64,000 nucleotides of DNA. It comes from Paracoccus wurundjeri. GTDB lineage: Bacteria > Pseudomonadota > Alphaproteobacteria > Rhodobacterales > Rhodobacteraceae. The DNA is taken from positions 159,417 through 223,416 of the forward strand of contig NZ_JAUUTZ010000006.1 of assembly GCF_030678915.1 (NCBI RefSeq). Reading direction: 5' to 3'. The notes under the pieces were generated by a model. That model ran no database searches, had not been told where the DNA came from, and was given only the letters and a program-made list of their open reading frames with translations. Positions 35,674 through 44,974 of this stretch are shown in pieces. Every line of letters begins with the position of its first letter. Positions within the stretch are counted from its first letter, which is position 1. The translations under genes and the position numbers were made by a program.

Positions 35674-37190
35674 CCGACGCTGCCCTCCAGCGATATGGCC
35701 ACCAGCGATTGCGCCTCCATGGCGAATTCCATGGGCAGCGCCTGCAGAACCTCACGGCAGAAACCATTGACGACAAGCGCGACGGCCTCTTCCTCATCCA
35801 TGCCGCGCGAACGGCAATAGAAAAGCTGGTCGTCATCGACCTTGCTGGTCGTCGCCTCATGCTCCACGCGGCTGCTGGTGTTCTTGACTTCGATATAGGG
35901 CACCGTATGCGCGCCGCATTTATCGCCGATTAACAGGCTGTCGCATTGCGTGTAATTCCGACTGTTCGTGGCACGCGGATGCATGCTGACCAGGCCGCGA
36001 TAGGTATTCTGGGCCTTGCCCGCCGAGATCCCCTTGGACACGATCCGCGAGCGGGTGTTCTTGCCCAGATGCACCATCTTGGTGCCTGTATCCGCCTGTT
36101 GAAAATTATTGGCGATGGCGATCGAGTAGAACTCGCCCTGCGATTCGTCACCACGCAGGATGCAGGACGGGTATTTCCACGTAATCGCCGAGCCGGTTTC
36201 GACCTGCGTCCACATCACCTTGGCCCGCGCCTCGCGGCAATCGGCGCGCTTGGTGACGAAATTGTAGATGCCCCCCTTGCCTTCCTCGTCGCCGGGGAAC
36301 CAGTTCTGCACCGTGGAATATTTGACCTCGGCATCTTCCAGAATGACAATCTCGACCACGGCCGCATGCAATTGATGCGTATCGCGCTTGGGCGCGGTGC
36401 AGCCTTCAAGATAGCTGACATATGCGCCCTTGTCGGCAATGATCAGCGTACGCTCGAACTGGCCGGTATTTTCGGCATTGATCCGGAAATAGGTACTGAG
36501 TTCCATCGGGCAATGCACGCCGGGCGGAACATACACAAAGGAACCGTCCGAGAATACGGCACTGTTCAGCGTGGCATAGTAGTTATCCGATTGCGGAACA
36601 ACCGAGCCGAGATATTTCTTCACCAACTCGGGATATTCCCGGATCGCCTCGGAAATCGAGCAGAAAATCACTCCGGCCTTGGCCAGTTCATCCTTGAAGG
36701 TCGTCCCGACGCTAACCGAATCGAAAACCGCATCGACGGCAACCTTCCGACCATCGGCAGGAGCCTCGCCCGCGCCCTCGACGCCTGCGAGAATCATCTG
36801 CTCTTTCAGCGGAATGCCCAGCTTTTCATAGGTTGCCAGCAGCTTGGGATCGACCTCATCCAGGGATTTGGGCTTTTCTTCCATGCTTTTCGGGCGCGCA
36901 TAGTAATATTGATCCTGGAAATCGATCTTTGGATAGTGAAGCATCGCCCATTTGGGTTCCTTCATGGTCACCCAACGGCGATAAGCCTCAAGCCGCCATT
37001 CCGTCATCCATTCCGGCTCTTCGTTTTTTTGCGAAATCAGGCGGACGATATCTTCGTTCAGCCCCTTGGGGGCATAGTCCATCTCGATCTCGGTATCCCA
37101 GCCATATTTATAGCTGCCCATGTTCTGGACAGTCTCAACCGTTTCCCGGTCAACGCCTTCCCGAACTTCAAGATCGGTGGTCTCGTTCAT
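35670..37190 (-). CDS. sufB: Fe-S cluster scaffold protein SufB
   Basis: A 506-residue SufB. N-terminal [18 protein letters not shown] and [17 protein letters not shown] precede the beta-helix core; the C-terminal block is [18 protein letters not shown] and [19 protein letters not shown]. Cys in [20 protein letters not shown] lies in the region used for nascent cluster binding. The ATG at 37190 (AAGGA upstream) is used; the frame to 37271 overlaps the desulfurase. It is 28 nt after the IscS-like gene and overlaps ybjQ by 4 nt. Confidence 0.96.
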   Translation of the reverse strand: MNETTDLEVREGVDRETVETVQNMGSYKYGWDTEIEMDYAPKGLNEDIVRLISQKNEEPEWMTEWRLEAYRRWVTMKEPKWAMLHYPKIDFQDQYYYARPKSMEEKPKSLDEVDPKLLATYEKLGIPLKEQMILAGVEGAGEAPADGRKVAVDAVFDSVSVGTTFKDELAKAGVIFCSISEAIREYPELVKKYLGSVVPQSDNYYATLNSAVFSDGSFVYVPPGVHCPMELSTYFRINAENTGQFERTLIIADKGAYVSYLEGCTAPKRDTHQLHAAVVEIVILEDAEVKYSTVQNWFPGDEEGKGGIYNFVTKRADCREARAKVMWTQVETGSAITWKYPSCILRGDESQGEFYSIAIANNFQQADTGTKMVHLGKNTRSRIVSKGISAGKAQNTYRGLVSMHPRATNSRNYTQCDSLLIGDKCGAHTVPYIEVKNTSSRVEHEATTSKVDDDQLFYCRSRGMDEEEAVALVVNGFCREVLQALPMEFAMEAQSLVAISLEGSVG

Positions 37191-37218
37191 CTCGTGTCCT
37201 TCCTCAGCAAGCCGCGGC

Positions 37219-38262
37219 TCACCCGTTTCTCTCGCGCCAGCGTGAATACGCGGATTCCCACGCATCCGCAAATCGGTTAATCTGATCGTCGTCCAAACCC
37301 GGACTTATCGAGATCCGTATCGCAGATTGCGCCTGCGCATCGTCAAAACCCATCGCCTGAAGAGTTCCGCTGGCCCGGATTTTGCCGGAAGAACAGGCCG
37401 ATCCCGCCGACACCGCAAATCCCGCAAGATCCATCTGCATGACCTGCGTTTCACCCTTCCACCCCGATGTAAGAAGGCAAATCGTATTCGGCAAGCGCTT
37501 GTTGTCTTTTCCAACAATGATCGCATCGGGTGCGATTCCTGTCAGCCGCGCCTCCAGCTTGTCGCGCCGGGCCGCCACCTCGTCCCACAACCCGGCTTCC
37601 AGATCACGCTGCGCAACCTCTGCCGCCGCCGCAAACCCCGCGATTCCAATCAGATTTTCGGTCCCCGCACGGCGCCCCTGTTCCTGTCCGCCACCACGAA
37701 GCCGCACTTCGATATCAGTGCCTTTCTTCAGAATCAACGCCCCGATCCCTTTGGGGCCGCCGAGTTTATGCGCGGAAACAAACCCTGCCATCACACCCAG
37801 CCAATTGAATGCAAAAGGAATCTTTCCGAAAGCTTGCGTCAGATCGCTGACCGCCAATCCCTCGGGCAGGGTCTGGATCACGCCGGTTTCACTATTCGCA
37901 AGCTGCACCGCCGCCCGGGTGGGATCGGATACGGATATGATTCCACCGCCATCGACCGGCAAAGAAAGATCACACCACGCCTTCACGGCCTCATGCTCGA
38001 CCGGAGCGCATTGAATACCCTGCCCCGCCAGCATCATCGCCGCAGCTTCCGTCGCACCCGAGGTAAAGATCACATCGGCGCCTTCTGCCCCCAGACTGGC
38101 CGCAATACGTTCACGCGACCGTTCCATCAGCATTTTCGCGGCCCGCCCCTCGGCATGCACCGACGAGGGATTGCCGATCACATCCATCGCCTCGATCATT
38201 GCCGCCCGTGCCTCGGGACGCAAAGGGGTTGTGGCGTTCCAGTCAAGGTAAACGCGATTCAT
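37219..38262 (-). CDS. Cysteine desulfurase, IscS/NifS type (group I)
   Basis: A 347-residue desulfurase, shorter than IscS (about 400). PLP lysine is Lys166 in [11 protein letters not shown]; His90 (VEHEA) and Asp140 (SDLTQAFGK) fit the cofactor contacts; the catalytic Cys290 is in [14 protein letters not shown], the group I loop. A second, group II desulfurase (SufS) closes the same operon. It overlaps the coaBC stop by 4 nt and is 28 nt before sufB. The first part of suf clusters in relatives often carries iscR before this gene; here coaBC takes that position. Confidence 0.92.
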   Translation of the reverse strand: MNRVYLDWNATTPLRPEARAAMIEAMDVIGNPSSVHAEGRAAKMLMERSRERIAASLGAEGADVIFTSGATEAAAMMLAGQGIQCAPVEHEAVKAWCDLSLPVDGGGIISVSDPTRAAVQLANSETGVIQTLPEGLAVSDLTQAFGKIPFAFNWLGVMAGFVSAHKLGGPKGIGALILKKGTDIEVRLRGGGQEQGRRAGTENLIGIAGFAAAAEVAQRDLEAGLWDEVAARRDKLEARLTGIAPDAIIVGKDNKRLPNTICLLTSGWKGETQVMQMDLAGFAVSAGSACSSGKIRASGTLQAMGFDDAQAQSAIRISISPGLDDDQINRFADAWESAYSRWRERNG

Positions 38263-39485
38263 CCCAATTCCTTCGCGATCTCATCCGCCAGGCGTCGGGC
38301 GACTTCGTGCTTGCTCATGCGCGGCCATTCCTCGGCCCCAGTCGCGCGAAGCAGAATCACCGCATTTTCATCGCCGCCCATGATCCCGGTGGAAGGGCTG
38401 ACATCATTCGCAACAATCCAGTCACAGCCTTTGCGCTGCCGCTTGGCCGTCGCATGGGCGATCACGTCATGGGTCTCGGCGGCGAACCCCACGACAAGCA
38501 AGGGGCGCTGTGCCTTCAGCCCGCTGACCCATGCCAGAATATCGGGATTTTCGGCCATTTCCAATGCCGGAGGTTGACCGGTTCCGTCCTTCTTCATCTT
38601 GCGCTGCGAAGAATTGACGACCCGCCAATCCGCTACCGCCGCCGCCATAACCGCGGCTTCGGCGGGAAGTGCCGCCTCGACCGCGTCGCGCATTTGCATG
38701 GCCGTCTCGACCCGAATGACCTCGACACCTTCAGGGGCAGGAACCACCGCCGGCCCGGTCACGAAACTGACTCGCGCACCCAGATCGCGCAACGCAGCCG
38801 CAATCGCCGCGCCCTGCGCACCAGATGACCGGTTTGCGATATATCGCACCGGGTCGATTGGCTCATGCGTCGGGCCGGAGGTCACGATCACATGCCGCCC
38901 CGTCAGAGGCCCCGAAGCACGGGTTTCCGGCGCCGGCCTCAAAGAAACATTCAAAGCCTCACGGATCGCTGCCATGATCGCCTCGGGCTCGGCCATCCTG
39001 CCCGGGCCGAATTCACCACAGGCCATATCGCCTTCGTCCGGGCCGATCATGAGGATCCCGTCATCCCGCAGCAGCGCCAGATTGCGCTGCGTCGCCGGGT
39101 GGTGCCACATGCGCACATTCATGGCAGGCGCGATCAGAACCCGCTTGTCCGTCGCCAAAAGCAGCGTCGATGCCAGATCGTCGGCAAGTCCCTGTGCCAT
39201 CTTGGCCATCAGGTCAGCCGTCGCGGGCGCGACAACCACCAGATCCGCATTGCGCGAAAGCTGGATATGCCCGATCTCGGCTTCGGTCGAAATATCGAAC
39301 AACCCTTCATGCGCAGCTTCGCCGGCCAGGACCGAGATTGTCATCGCCGTGGTGAATTCCCCGCCCGCCCGCGTCAGGATCGGAGTCACCGCCATGCCCT
39401 CGGCCCGGATCAACCGGATCAGCTGAGGAATCTTATAGGCCGCGATACCGCCGCCGATAATCAGAAGAATGCGTTTGCCGGTCAT
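38259..39485 (-). CDS. coaBC: Bifunctional phosphopantothenoylcysteine decarboxylase/synthetase CoaBC
   Basis: A 408-residue two-domain enzyme of coenzyme A synthesis. The N-terminal CoaC flavin decarboxylase shows GGGIAAYK at 10-17, APAMNVRMWHHPATQ with the conserved Asn, and the active-site Cys in ACGEFGPGRM near 156. The C-terminal CoaB synthetase begins near 190 (VTSGPTHEPIDPVRYIANRS) and contains MAAAVADWR and the Lys-rich IVANDVS segment. ATG 39485 has GGGAG upstream. It heads the suf operon (4-nt overlap with the desulfurase) and diverges from comM. CoaC uses cysteine-derived chemistry, a loose link to a sulfur operon. Confidence 0.95.
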   Translation of the reverse strand: MTGKRILLIIGGGIAAYKIPQLIRLIRAEGMAVTPILTRAGGEFTTAMTISVLAGEAAHEGLFDISTEAEIGHIQLSRNADLVVVAPATADLMAKMAQGLADDLASTLLLATDKRVLIAPAMNVRMWHHPATQRNLALLRDDGILMIGPDEGDMACGEFGPGRMAEPEAIMAAIREALNVSLRPAPETRASGPLTGRHVIVTSGPTHEPIDPVRYIANRSSGAQGAAIAAALRDLGARVSFVTGPAVVPAPEGVEVIRVETAMQMRDAVEAALPAEAAVMAAAVADWRVVNSSQRKMKKDGTGQPPALEMAENPDILAWVSGLKAQRPLLVVGFAAETHDVIAHATAKRQRKGCDWIVANDVSPSTGIMGGDENAVILLRATGAEEWPRMSKHEVARRLADEIAKELG

Positions 39486-39551
39486 ATCAGCTCCCGAATA
39501 CCTTGCCGAGCAATAGCGACCCAATCCGCGACCCGCAAGGAAAGCCGTCCG

Positions 39552-39566
39552 TTAACCCGCCCTTAG
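39552..39566. promoter_or_regulatory. CtrA-like half-site pair between coaBC and comM
   Basis: TTAA at 39552-39555, 7-nt spacer, TTAG at 39563-39566, in the 124-nt divergent region, 44 nt before comM. The CtrA consensus is TTAA-N7-TTAA, so one base differs. CtrA controls competence-like genes in some Rhodobacteraceae, which makes the position of interest, but a single near-match is weak evidence. Confidence 0.3.
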
Positions 39567-39609
39567 CACCGCTGCATTAATCACTCAGGCGGATATCGCA
39601 GAGGATCTG

Positions 39610-41124
39610 ATGGTCGCAACCGCCTATTCCGTCGCCTTCTCAGGAATCGAGGCTCGTCTGGTCGAGGTGCAATGCGCCGTCTCGGCAGGATTGCCGGGAT
39701 TTGCTATCGTCGGCCTGCCCGACAAGGCGGTCAGCGAAGCCCGGGAACGGATCAGGGCAGCCTTTAGCGCGATTTCCATCGCCATGCCCAACAGACGGGT
39801 GACGGTAAACCTGTCTCCTGCCGATATGCCGAAAGAGGGCTCTCATTTCGATCTGCCCATTGCGCTGGCTGTTCTTGCCGCGCTTGAAATCGTTCCGATC
39901 GACGAACTCGCCCGCTGCGTCTGTCTGGGCGAACTCGCATTGGACGGGCGGCTCGTCCCGGTCGCCGGCGCCCTGCCCGCCGCCATGGCTGCGGCGGAAG
40001 ACGACCGGGCCCTGCTCTGCCCATATCCCTGCGGTCCCGAAGCCGCATGGGTCGATTCCGTCCCCGTTCTTGCTCCGGTCAGCCTGCGCGATGCGGTCGA
40101 TCACCTGACCGATCGTCGCCCTCTGGCGCGCGCGCAACCGGGCATGGTCAGCGAAATATCCGAGACGGCATGCCTTTCCGAGGTGAAGGGACAGGAACGC
40201 GCGAAACGCGCCCTTGAGATCGCCGCAGCTGGGCGGCACCATCTGCTGATGGTCGGGCCGCCCGGCGCTGGTAAATCCATGCTGACCTCGCGCCTGCCGG
40301 GCCTGATGCCGCCGCTTGAACCCGCTGAAGCCCTGGAAACCTCGATGATCCATTCGCTGGCGGGATTGCTGAAGGATGGCGGAATTACGCGTTTCGCGCC
40401 GTTCCGCGAACCGCATCACACCGCCTCGATGGCAGCGATTGTCGGCGGCGGTCGCGGGGCCAAGCCGGGGGAAATCAGTCTGGCCCATAACGGCGTACTC
40501 TTCATGGACGAGTTTCCGGAGTTTCCCCGCCCTGTGCTGGAAACCCTGCGTCAGCCGATCGAAACCGGCGAGGTCACGATCGCCCGCGCCAACGCCCATA
40601 TCCGCTATCCCTGCCGTTTCCTGCTGGTTGCAGCGGCCAATCCCTGCCGCTGCGGATATCTGGTGGAGGCGAATCGGGCCTGCTCGCGCGCACCGATTTG
40701 CGGCGGTGAATATATGGGCCGGATTTCAGGGCCGCTGATGGATCGGTTCGACCTGCGTCTCGAGGTTCCGGCAGTGCATTTCCGTGATCTCGAATTACCT
40801 TCAAGCGGAGAAAATTCCACCCGAATAGCTGCCCGCGTCGCACGTGCCCGAACCATTCAGGCAGAGCGCTTCCGGGACCATGACGGGTTGCGCGTCAATG
40901 CGGATGCTACTGGACAGATCCTTGATGAGATCGCCAGTCCGGACAGTGAGGGCCGCGAGTTGATCAGAACCGCATCCGAGCGGCTGGGGCTGACAGCGCG
41001 CGGATATCACCGGATTCTCCGCAGCGCACGGACAATTGCCGATCTGGCCGAATCCCAAGACGTTCGCGCACCACATATCGCGGAAGCAATAAGCTACCGA
41101 TTGCCGTTTGTTGCCGGGGGCTGA
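39610..41124 (+). CDS. comM: ComM/YifB family Mg-chelatase-like AAA+ ATPase
   Basis: A 504-residue ComM. The N-terminal Lon-like domain (GLPGFAIVGLPDKAVSEARE; NLSPADMPKEGSHFDLPIAL) precedes the AAA+ domain with Walker A GPPGAGKS at 216-223, Walker B GVLFMDEFPEF, and the zinc-binding-like CRCGY...CSRAPICGGEY loop; a C-terminal helical domain (RTASERLGLTARGYHRILRS) follows. In competent bacteria ComM is a hexameric branch-migration helicase that aids integration of incoming DNA. GAGGA precedes the ATG. It diverges from coaBC and converges on gshB with 12 nt between the stops. Confidence 0.94.
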   Translation: MVATAYSVAFSGIEARLVEVQCAVSAGLPGFAIVGLPDKAVSEARERIRAAFSAISIAMPNRRVTVNLSPADMPKEGSHFDLPIALAVLAALEIVPIDELARCVCLGELALDGRLVPVAGALPAAMAAAEDDRALLCPYPCGPEAAWVDSVPVLAPVSLRDAVDHLTDRRPLARAQPGMVSEISETACLSEVKGQERAKRALEIAAAGRHHLLMVGPPGAGKSMLTSRLPGLMPPLEPAEALETSMIHSLAGLLKDGGITRFAPFREPHHTASMAAIVGGGRGAKPGEISLAHNGVLFMDEFPEFPRPVLETLRQPIETGEVTIARANAHIRYPCRFLLVAAANPCRCGYLVEANRACSRAPICGGEYMGRISGPLMDRFDLRLEVPAVHFRDLELPSSGENSTRIAARVARARTIQAERFRDHDGLRVNADATGQILDEIASPDSEGRELIRTASERLGLTARGYHRILRSARTIADLAESQDVRAPHIAEAISYRLPFVAGG

Positions 41125-41136
41125 TCGCATGGCAGA

Positions 41137-42120
41137 TCAATCGGGCGCTAGGTCTCGCAACAGGCTGTTATGCGCCCGGTCCGCGACGCGTTTTTCGATC
41201 GCCTCCCAAATCAAAGCGGCGACATTTATGCCGTCAAATCGCTCCAGTTCCTGAATTCCTGTCGGCGAGGTGACATTTATCTCGGTCAGCCAACCGCCGA
41301 TAACATCGATCCCCGTAAAGATCAGGCCCTTCTCCCGCAGAACCGGGCCGATCCGCTTGCATATTTCACGCTCGCGATCGGTCAGCGCGATTTTTTCCGC
41401 CCGGCCACCGACATGCATGTTCGAGCGTGTCTCGCCCTGCTGCGGCACGCGATTGATCGCGCCCACCGGTTCACCATCGACGAGGATGATCCGCTTGTCG
41501 CCCTGGGTGACATCCGGAAGATATTTCTGGGCGATCATCGGCTCACGATTGATGCCGGCAAATGTCTCAAGCAGGGAAGACAGGTTCGGATCGTCGCGAC
41601 GAAGATGGAACACTCCCGCACCACCGTTTCCGTACAGCGGCTTGATGATCATTTCTCCATGACGCTCCCGAAAACGCCGGAAATCGGTCGGGTTGCGCGA
41701 GATCATGGTCGGAGGCGTGAGATCGGGGAAATCCAGCACCATCAGTTTCTCCGGGCAGTTCCTCACCCAGAAGGGATCATTTACGACCAGTGACCTGGGA
41801 TGTACCCGATCCAGCAGATGCGTCGATGTCACATAGGCCATGTCGAAAGGCGGGTCCTGCCGCAGCCAGATCACATCGAATTCGGTCAGATCCACTTCGG
41901 TCCAGTCGCCGAATGTCACATGATCGCCGGCTACACGTTGCAAACTCACCGATCGCCCGCGAACAATCACTTGCCCTTCGTCATAGCGCATCTGATCGAC
42001 GGTATATTGAAAAAGCCGGTGTCCCCGGGCCTCGGCTTCCAGTCCGATACGAAATGTGCTGTCACCGTTGATGTCCACAGACTCCAACGGGTCCATCTGT
42101 AATGCGACGTATAGGCTCAT
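41137..42120 (-). CDS. gshB: Glutathione synthetase
   Basis: A 327-residue ATP-grasp ligase joining gamma-glutamylcysteine and glycine. Family marks: N-terminal [38 protein letters not shown] near 87, the ATP-grasp loop [12 protein letters not shown] near 160, and [19 protein letters not shown] near 278 with the metal-binding Glu and Asn. Length and layout match cytoplasmic GshB. It is the last of three leftward genes (rsmI, yraN, gshB), a conserved alphaproteobacterial order. Confidence 0.95.
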   Translation of the reverse strand: MSLYVALQMDPLESVDINGDSTFRIGLEAEARGHRLFQYTVDQMRYDEGQVIVRGRSVSLQRVAGDHVTFGDWTEVDLTEFDVIWLRQDPPFDMAYVTSTHLLDRVHPRSLVVNDPFWVRNCPEKLMVLDFPDLTPPTMISRNPTDFRRFRERHGEMIIKPLYGNGGAGVFHLRRDDPNLSSLLETFAGINREPMIAQKYLPDVTQGDKRIILVDGEPVGAINRVPQQGETRSNMHVGGRAEKIALTDREREICKRIGPVLREKGLIFTGIDVIGGWLTEINVTSPTGIQELERFDGINVAALIWEAIEKRVADRAHNSLLRDLAPD

Positions 42121-42185
42121 CGCGCTCTCCTGCAGCTTGCCGGTCGCTTGTCACCCGGCTTCAGGTTGGATGCAAGGCCCGGAAT

Positions 42186-42629
42186 TCAGCCGCCAAACGC
42201 GTTCTCAATGACATCGATCCGTCCAGAGGCGTCAACCAACGCCGCATCGAAGCGCATCTCGCTTAACAGGCCGGCAGATCGATTACCGCAAAATTCGCAT
42301 GCGGCACGGCAAATTCGGTTCATCTGGCGACGGCTAAGACGCTCTCCGGCACGAGCATGGCTGCGCGACGATTTCACCTCGACGAAAACCAGACAGTCGC
42401 CGATCTGGCATATCAGGTCGATTTCACCGGCCTTGCCGCGCCAGCGCCGGGCAAGAATATCGTATCCTTGGGCGTTGTAGCGGCTTGCGACCCGATCCTC
42501 GGCTATCTGCCCTGAAATCGCGGCAATTCTGCCTCGTCTCGCACGTCCGGTGGCAATGCGCCTGGACCGCAGCGCCGGGCAAAACTGCACCTTGCCGATA
42601 TGATCGAGTAATTCGAGTTGACAGCCCAT
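42186..42629 (-). CDS. yraN: YraN/UPF0102 family nuclease-like protein
   Basis: A 147-residue UPF0102 protein with the restriction-endonuclease-like fold: AEDRVASRYNAQGYDILARR, then GEIDLI (Asp) and CLVFVEVKSS (E-x-K), followed by LSRRQMNRICRAA. The E-V-K motif and Asp form a predicted PD-(D/E)XK site. ATG 42629 has AAGGGA 6 nt upstream and is chosen over a GTG at 42683 that would extend into unrelated sequence; the remaining N-terminus is still about 25 residues longer than usual. Cellular role is unsettled. It lies between rsmI and gshB. Confidence 0.88.
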   Translation of the reverse strand: MGCQLELLDHIGKVQFCPALRSRRIATGRARRGRIAAISGQIAEDRVASRYNAQGYDILARRWRGKAGEIDLICQIGDCLVFVEVKSSRSHARAGERLSRRQMNRICRAACEFCGNRSAGLLSEMRFDAALVDASGRIDVIENAFGG

Positions 42630-42703
42630 CAGCGTCCCTTTCAACGTCACTGCGTGACGACGACATGTCGCGCAGCATTCCACAGATACAAATCATCGGG
42701 AAA

Positions 42704-43654
42704 TCAGGATTCCCCGTCATCCACGCCCTTCTGAGCGGTAAGATCGATGGCGGCCTGATAAACGTCCCGCCGGCTCAGACCCAGTTCCGCCGCCACATCA
42801 CGCGCGGCATCCTTGACGGACATGGTCCGGAGTTTCTCTTCCAATGCGGCCTGCACCGTCCCGGCATCAGCTATGACAGGCGCCGGCCGATCAAGAACGA
42901 CAACGACTTCCCCCCTGATGCCGTCAAGCCGCGGGTCGGAAAGCAGTTCTGCCGCCGTCCCTCGAATCACTTCTTCGAATTTTTTCGTCAATTCTCTGGC
43001 CACGACGATAATCCGATTCGGCTCAATTTCGAACAACTCTTCCAACATGTGGTTAACACGTCGCGGGCTTTCGAACAGGATCACCGTCGCGTCGATCATC
43101 GTCCATTGTCTCAGCCAGCTCGCCCTTGCGGATTTACCCATGGGCGGAAATCCTGCGAAAAGAAAGCGGTCGCTGGGCAGCCCGGACAGGCTGAGCGCCG
43201 CCAAAGCCGCCGAAGGTCCCGGAACCGCATGTACGCGGCTTCCCTGCATGGCGGCGTCGCGGGCAAGCCGAAATCCCGGATCGGCGACAAGCGGTGTTCC
43301 CGCGTCGGAGGCATAGGCGAGGCTGCGTCCCTCTTTCAGGGCCGCCATGATTGCGGGACGCTGACGGTCCGCGTTATGATCGTGATAGGCGATAATCCTG
43401 CGCCCGCGCAGCGGGATGCCGTGAATATCCATCAGGTGACGCATCACGCGGGTATCCTCGGCCGCCAGAAGCTCGGCGGAATTCAACACATCAAGGGCGC
43501 GCAAGGTAATATCGCGGGCGGTCCCGATCGGCGTTGCGACCAGATAGAGACCGGGCAAAAGAGCTGCCGCCTCAACATGGGCGGAAATCCGGTGGGCCGG
43601 TTCGTCCCGGCCCGTTCTCATCGCCGGTTTCACGCCGGATTTTCGTTCGCTCAC
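42704..43654 (-). CDS. rsmI: 16S rRNA (cytidine1402-2'-O)-methyltransferase
   Basis: A 316-residue tetrapyrrole-methylase-fold enzyme that uses SAM to methylate C1402 in the 16S rRNA P site. Conserved parts: PGLYLVATPIGTARDITLRA, AEDTRVMRHL, DAGTPLVADPGFRLARDAA, SGLPSDRFLFAGFPP and FESPRRVNHML. The start is taken as GTG 43654 because AGAGGAG stands 7 nt upstream; the first in-frame ATG (43621) has no ribosome site. It diverges from the LpoA-like lipoprotein gene, the usual neighbour in this group of bacteria. Confidence 0.93.
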   Translation of the reverse strand: MSERKSGVKPAMRTGRDEPAHRISAHVEAAALLPGLYLVATPIGTARDITLRALDVLNSAELLAAEDTRVMRHLMDIHGIPLRGRRIIAYHDHNADRQRPAIMAALKEGRSLAYASDAGTPLVADPGFRLARDAAMQGSRVHAVPGPSAALAALSLSGLPSDRFLFAGFPPMGKSARASWLRQWTMIDATVILFESPRRVNHMLEELFEIEPNRIIVVARELTKKFEEVIRGTAAELLSDPRLDGIRGEVVVVLDRPAPVIADAGTVQAALEEKLRTMSVKDAARDVAAELGLSRRDVYQAAIDLTAQKGVDDGES

Positions 43655-43678
43655 GGGTCACTCCTCTGGCTGATACGA

Positions 43679-43705
43679 GCTTGCGCGCGATTGCCATTCG
43701 CAAGC
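43679..43705. repeat. Inverted repeat in the rsmI / LpoA-like divergent region
   Basis: GCTTGCG (43679-43685) and CGCAAGC (43699-43705) form a perfect 7-bp dyad with a 13-nt spacer, in the 109-nt region between the two divergent genes. It could be an operator for both directions. No known consensus was recognised. Confidence 0.35.
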
Positions 43706-43763
43706 GATGGACATAGTTTGCGCTTAATCCGCCGTTATCCAGTCTACAGCAGGGAAATTCCAC

Positions 43764-44972
43764 ATGTCCGCAATTATCACAACCCGGAGACCGAACCTTC
43801 TCCGCCGTGCCGCCTTGCGTGCGGGTGCGATCCTGAGTGTGGTCGCAATCGCCGCATGTCAGCCCAGCGGCGGCAATGTCGGTGCGGTCGGCCCTGAATC
43901 CGGCCAGATGATCGATCCCGGCCAGCCCGTCAAGGTCGCCCTGCTCGTACCCGGCGGCAGCGGAAATCCAAATGTCGAGGTTCTTGCCCGCAGCCTGAAA
44001 AACGCCGCACAAATGGCGGTCGCCGATGCGCAGGGGGCAACAATCGATCTGAGCATCTATGACACCGGCGGGGATACCGCGAAGGCCGTGGCGCAAGCGA
44101 ATGCCGCCGCCGACGCGGGTGCGAAGATCATCGTCGGACCGCTTTATGCCGAGGCGGCGAATGCGGTCGGCAGCGCCATGGCGCCGCGCAGCATCAACGT
44201 GCTGTCATTCTCGAATAACAGCGAGATCGCCGGCGGCAATGTCTTCGTCATGGGCACGAATTTCTCGAATGTCGCCAACCGCCTGGTAAGCTATGGCGTG
44301 CGGCAGGGGAAACGCAATATCTATGTGGTGGCCGAAAACGACGTAGCGGGCCAGATCGGCGGCCGCGCCATCGAGACGGCAATTGCGCGCAATGGCGCAC
44401 GTCTGGCCGGCCGCAGCAACCATCCGGTGTCGATCACCGGGGTAGACGGGGTAACGCCGCAAATCACGCAGGCGGCGAAATCCGGTCAGGTGGATGCCAT
44501 TTTCATGACCGCCAATCATGCCGCGGTACTGCCTTACCTGACCGAGAAACTGGCAGCAGCCGGCGTCACCTCGCAAGTCACGCAATTCATGGGGCTGACA
44601 CGCTGGGACGAGCCTCGCTCGCGTCGCGGGATGCCTCAGCTGCAGAACGGCTGGTTCGCCATTCCCGACCAAAATCTGATCCAGCAGTTCAACGCACGTT
44701 ATCAGGCGGCATATGGCGAAGCGCCGCATGATCTGGCCAGCTTGTCCTATGATGCCATCGCCGCCATCGCATCGCAGGTGCGCGCCGGGAACCGCAATGC
44801 CCTGACGACCAGCGGGCTGACCCGGTCCTCGGGCTTTGCCGGCGTGGGCGGCGTCTTCCGGCTGCGGGCCGACCGCACCGCCGAGCGCGGGCTGGCGGTG
44901 GCCACGATCCGCAACGGTCAGCTTGTCATCCTTGACCCGGCGCCGCGCGGCTTCGGCGGTTTCGGCTTCTGA
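43764..44972 (+). CDS. Penicillin-binding protein activator, LpoA-like lipoprotein
   Basis: A 402-residue outer-membrane lipoprotein. The signal peptide ends AIAAC with Cys32 lipidated. The rest is a periplasmic-binding-like (type 1) fold: VKVALLVPGGSGNPNVEVLA near 57, AGAKIIVGPLYAEAANAVG near 118, GVRQGKRNIYVVAENDVAGQ near 180. The family is related to E. coli LpoA, which stimulates penicillin-binding protein 1A, but it lacks the LpoA TPR-rich N-terminal part. It diverges from rsmI and runs into glnD (2 nt between stop and the TTG start). Confidence 0.85.
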   Translation: MSAIITTRRPNLLRRAALRAGAILSVVAIAACQPSGGNVGAVGPESGQMIDPGQPVKVALLVPGGSGNPNVEVLARSLKNAAQMAVADAQGATIDLSIYDTGGDTAKAVAQANAAADAGAKIIVGPLYAEAANAVGSAMAPRSINVLSFSNNSEIAGGNVFVMGTNFSNVANRLVSYGVRQGKRNIYVVAENDVAGQIGGRAIETAIARNGARLAGRSNHPVSITGVDGVTPQITQAAKSGQVDAIFMTANHAAVLPYLTEKLAAAGVTSQVTQFMGLTRWDEPRSRRGMPQLQNGWFAIPDQNLIQQFNARYQAAYGEAPHDLASLSYDAIAAIASQVRAGNRNALTTSGLTRSSGFAGVGGVFRLRADRTAERGLAVATIRNGQLVILDPAPRGFGGFGF

Positions 44973-44974
44973 TC

